Translations under genes and position numbers: made by a program | From: Nocardioidaceae bacterium | Lineage (GTDB): Bacteria; Actinomycetota; Actinomycetes; Propionibacteriales; Nocardioidaceae | Reading direction: 5' to 3' | DNA: 6,211 nt | Assembly: GCA_013811715.1 (NCBI GenBank) | Contig: JACCUS010000205.1 | Span: 1 to 6,211 of the forward strand | The notes under the pieces: model-generated | Databases searched by the model: none | What the model was told of the DNA's origin: nothing | Seen by the model: only the letters and a program-made list of their open reading frames with translations | Shown: positions 4,629 to 6,211 of the stretch, piece after piece | Layout of the letters: each line of letters opens with the position of its first letter | Numbering within the stretch: the stretch's first letter is position 1

Positions 4629-6047
4629 ATGTTCGCCGATCGGGACGAGTTGTTGAGGTTCGTCAGGGACGAAGACGTGGAGTTCGTCGATGTGCGGTTT
4701 TGTGACCTGCCCGGAGTGATGCAGCACTTCACCGTGCCGGTGTCGTCGTTCGGGGAGCACGTCTTCACAGACGGGCTGCAGTTCGACGGGTCGTCGATCC
4801 GCGGCTTTCAGGCCATCCACGAGTCGGACATGTCGCTGCTGCCCGACCCGACGACGGCGTACCTCGACACGTTTCGCACGGACAAGACGCTGGTCGTCAA
4901 CTTCTTCATCCACGACCCGCTGACCGGCGAGGCGTACTCGCGCGATCCGCGCAACATCGCCCGGAAGGCGCAGGAGTACTTGAAGAGCACCGGCGTCGGC
5001 GACACGGCCTACTTCGCGCCGGAGGCCGAGTTCTACGTCTTCGACAGCGTGCGTTTCGCGACCAAGGAGAACACGGGCTTCTACCAGGTCGACTCATCCG
5101 CCGCCGCCTGGAACACCGGTGTCGAGGAGGAGAACCGCGGCTACAAGGTCAGGTACAAGGGCGGCTACTTCCCGGTGCCGCCGTACGACCACTTCGCCGA
5201 CCTGCGCGCCGAGATCTCCCGGGAGCTGGAGAGTGCCGGCCTGGTAGTGGAGCGACAGCACCACGAGGTCGGCACCGCCGGCCAGGCCGAGATCAACTTC
5301 CGGTTCGACGAGCTGCTCAAGACCGCCGACAACGTGATGAAGTTCAAGTACATCGTCAAGAACGTCGCCTGGCGCAACGGCAAGACCGCGACCTTCATGC
5401 CGAAGCCGATCTTCGGCGACAACGGCTCCGGCATGCACTGCCACCAGTCGGTGTGGGCCGACGGCGAGCCGCTCTTCTACGACGAGTCGGGGTACGCCGG
5501 GCTGTCGGACACCGCGCGCTACTACATCGGCGGCCTGCTGGCCCACGCCCCCTCGCTCTTGGCGTTCACCAACCCGACGGTGAACTCCTACCACCGGCTG
5601 GTGCCGGGTTTCGAGGCGCCGGTCAACCTCGTGTACAGCCAGCGCAACCGCTCCGCCTGCATCCGCATCCCGATCACCGGTGCCAACCCGAGGGCCAAGC
5701 GCATCGAGTTCCGCTGTCCCGACCCGTCCGCGAACCCGTATCTTGCGTTCTCGGCGATGCTGCTGGCCGGGCTCGACGGCATCAAGAACAAGGTTGAGCC
5801 GCGGCAGCCGATCGACAAGGACCTCTATGAGCTGCCGCCGGACGAGCATGAGGGCGTCGAGACGGTACCCGGGACGCTGACCGCCGTGTTGGATGCGCTC
5901 GAAGCCGACCACGACTTCCTGCTCGAAGGCGGGGTCTTCACGCCGGACCTGATCGAGACCTGGATCGACTACAAGCGCGTGCACGAGGTGCTGCCGATCT
6001 CGCTGCGTCCGCACCCCCACGAGTTCGAGCTCTACTACGACATCTGA
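4629..6047 (+). CDS. glnA: Type I glutamine synthetase
   Basis: GlnA makes glutamine from glutamate, ammonia and ATP, the main ammonium-assimilating step, as a cytoplasmic dodecamer. The 472-residue product is of normal GSI length. Visible landmarks are the N-terminal FVDVRFCDLPGVMQHFTVP, the Asp-latch block FDGSSIRGF with D53, metal-binding glutamates in FAPEAEFYVFD (E132, E134), HHEVGTAGQAE, GSGMHCHQS, NPTVNSYHRLVPGFE (315-329) with the flap glutamate E329, and RIEFRCPD (358-365). Y400 in DLYELPPDE is the adenylylation tyrosine (Tyr397 in E. coli), marking the GSI-beta class controlled by an adenylyltransferase (GlnE). Similarity to actinobacterial GlnA begins at MFADRDELLRF, which together with the ribosome-binding site sets the start at ATG 4629. 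Transcription is probably GlnR-controlled. No key residue is missing. The position near lipA matches that of glnA1 in M. tuberculosis. Confidence 0.98.
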   Translation: MFADRDELLRFVRDEDVEFVDVRFCDLPGVMQHFTVPVSSFGEHVFTDGLQFDGSSIRGFQAIHESDMSLLPDPTTAYLDTFRTDKTLVVNFFIHDPLTGEAYSRDPRNIARKAQEYLKSTGVGDTAYFAPEAEFYVFDSVRFATKENTGFYQVDSSAAAWNTGVEEENRGYKVRYKGGYFPVPPYDHFADLRAEISRELESAGLVVERQHHEVGTAGQAEINFRFDELLKTADNVMKFKYIVKNVAWRNGKTATFMPKPIFGDNGSGMHCHQSVWADGEPLFYDESGYAGLSDTARYYIGGLLAHAPSLLAFTNPTVNSYHRLVPGFEAPVNLVYSQRNRSACIRIPITGANPRAKRIEFRCPDPSANPYLAFSAMLLAGLDGIKNKVEPRQPIDKDLYELPPDEHEGVETVPGTLTAVLDALEADHDFLLEGGVFTPDLIETWIDYKRVHEVLPISLRPHPHEFELYYDI

Positions 6048-6051
6048 TTCA

Positions 6052-6066
6052 GGGGTTTTCGACCCC
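6052..6066. terminator. Candidate hairpin terminator after glnA
   Basis: GGGGT (6052-6056) and ACCCC (6062-6066) form a 5-bp perfect stem around TTTCG, beginning 4 nt after the glnA stop codon. There is no T-tract behind it on the plus strand, so it is not a textbook intrinsic terminator, though such tail-less hairpins occur in high-GC bacteria. Confidence 0.4.
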
Positions 6067-6211
6067 CATCAGTAGTTGCCGAAGACGGCGGCTGACCTGT
6101 GGAAACGTCTTCCGACGTCTTCCAGCGTCAGCCGTCGCTTTTCGTTGTTGTGCGTACCCAGTGCACCCCAATACCAACGAGCCAGCGTGAGCACTCGAAG
6201 AGAATCTCGTC
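6067..6211. other. Tail without a confident gene; possible convergent gene end
   Basis: This stretch is visibly less GC-rich than the rest. On the minus strand one frame is open from the window edge (6209) to a TGA at 6069-6071, giving 46 residues that end in SAAVFGNY; the last eight or so codons use G/C-ending codons, but over the whole frame only 28 of 46 do, well below the other genes here. A second minus frame is open for a similar length, so the signal is weak. I do not recognise the peptide. The same DNA also holds an 8-bp inverted repeat (CGGCTGAC 6089-6096, GTCAGCCG 6127-6134, followed by TCGCTTTT) and a 9-bp direct repeat ACGTCTTCC at 6105 and 6115. It is either the 3' end of a convergent gene or a structured intergenic region; the window is too short to decide. 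Confidence 0.3.

Noticed and set aside
5094..6020. Minus-strand open frame of 308 codons opposite glnA
   Set aside because: It lies wholly antisense to an intact, strongly conserved glnA and has no recognisable motif.
6048..6211. tRNA gene or phage attachment site in the tail
   Set aside because: I could not find a cloverleaf with a T-loop GTTCRA-type core or acceptor pairing on either strand.

Overview
The window reads as chromosomal DNA from a high-GC Gram-positive bacterium (Actinobacteria). The basis is strong G/C bias at third codon positions, frequent GTG starts, an actinobacterial-type lipoyl synthase, a DUF4191 membrane protein, and a GlnR-type operator in front of glutamine synthetase. 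I cannot name the genus; a Nocardioides-like or other Propionibacteriales member is a guess from style only.

Layout, left to right: (1) 1-87, a 22-bp tandem repeat of four copies, decaying toward lipA. (2) 130-1071 lipA, lipoyl synthase, probably on a leaderless transcript. (3) 1144-1857, a two-helix DUF4191 membrane protein. (4) 1858-2011, a non-coding gap almost filled by two 48-bp imperfect inverted-repeat elements, then a -10 box immediately before the next gene. (5) 2012-3343 and 3340-4083, a translationally overlapping pair: an FAD-dependent amine-oxidase-like flavoprotein and a DUF1365 protein. (6) 4092-4526 on the minus strand, a small RDD-family membrane protein that converges on the DUF1365 gene. 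(7) 4527-4628, a divergent control region with a two-box GlnR-like operator and a -10 candidate. (8) 4629-6047 glnA, type I glutamine synthetase with the adenylylation tyrosine. (9) 6048-6211, a less GC-rich tail with a small hairpin just after glnA and no confident gene.

Biologically the window joins three themes. lipA is cofactor metabolism (lipoate for 2-oxoacid dehydrogenases and glycine cleavage). glnA is central nitrogen assimilation, and the sequence carries both its expected layers of control: a GlnR-type site in the promoter and an adenylylation site in the protein. Between them lies the flavoprotein/DUF1365 pair, whose relatives elsewhere (for example Rv0449c-Rv0448c of M. tuberculosis) sit next to a cyclopropane-fatty-acid-synthase-like methyltransferase and are suspected to act in lipid modification. 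That methyltransferase is absent here. The order lipA, DUF4191, RDD, glnA is recalled from other actinobacteria such as M. tuberculosis, so the pair looks like an insertion into a conserved neighbourhood, with the paired 48-bp repeats at its left edge.

Most of the window is ordinary housekeeping sequence. The items most worth a second look are the misplaced lipid-type gene pair, the two repeat families, the matching leaderless promoters, and the low-complexity insert in the flavoprotein. I found no convincing new multi-gene system.
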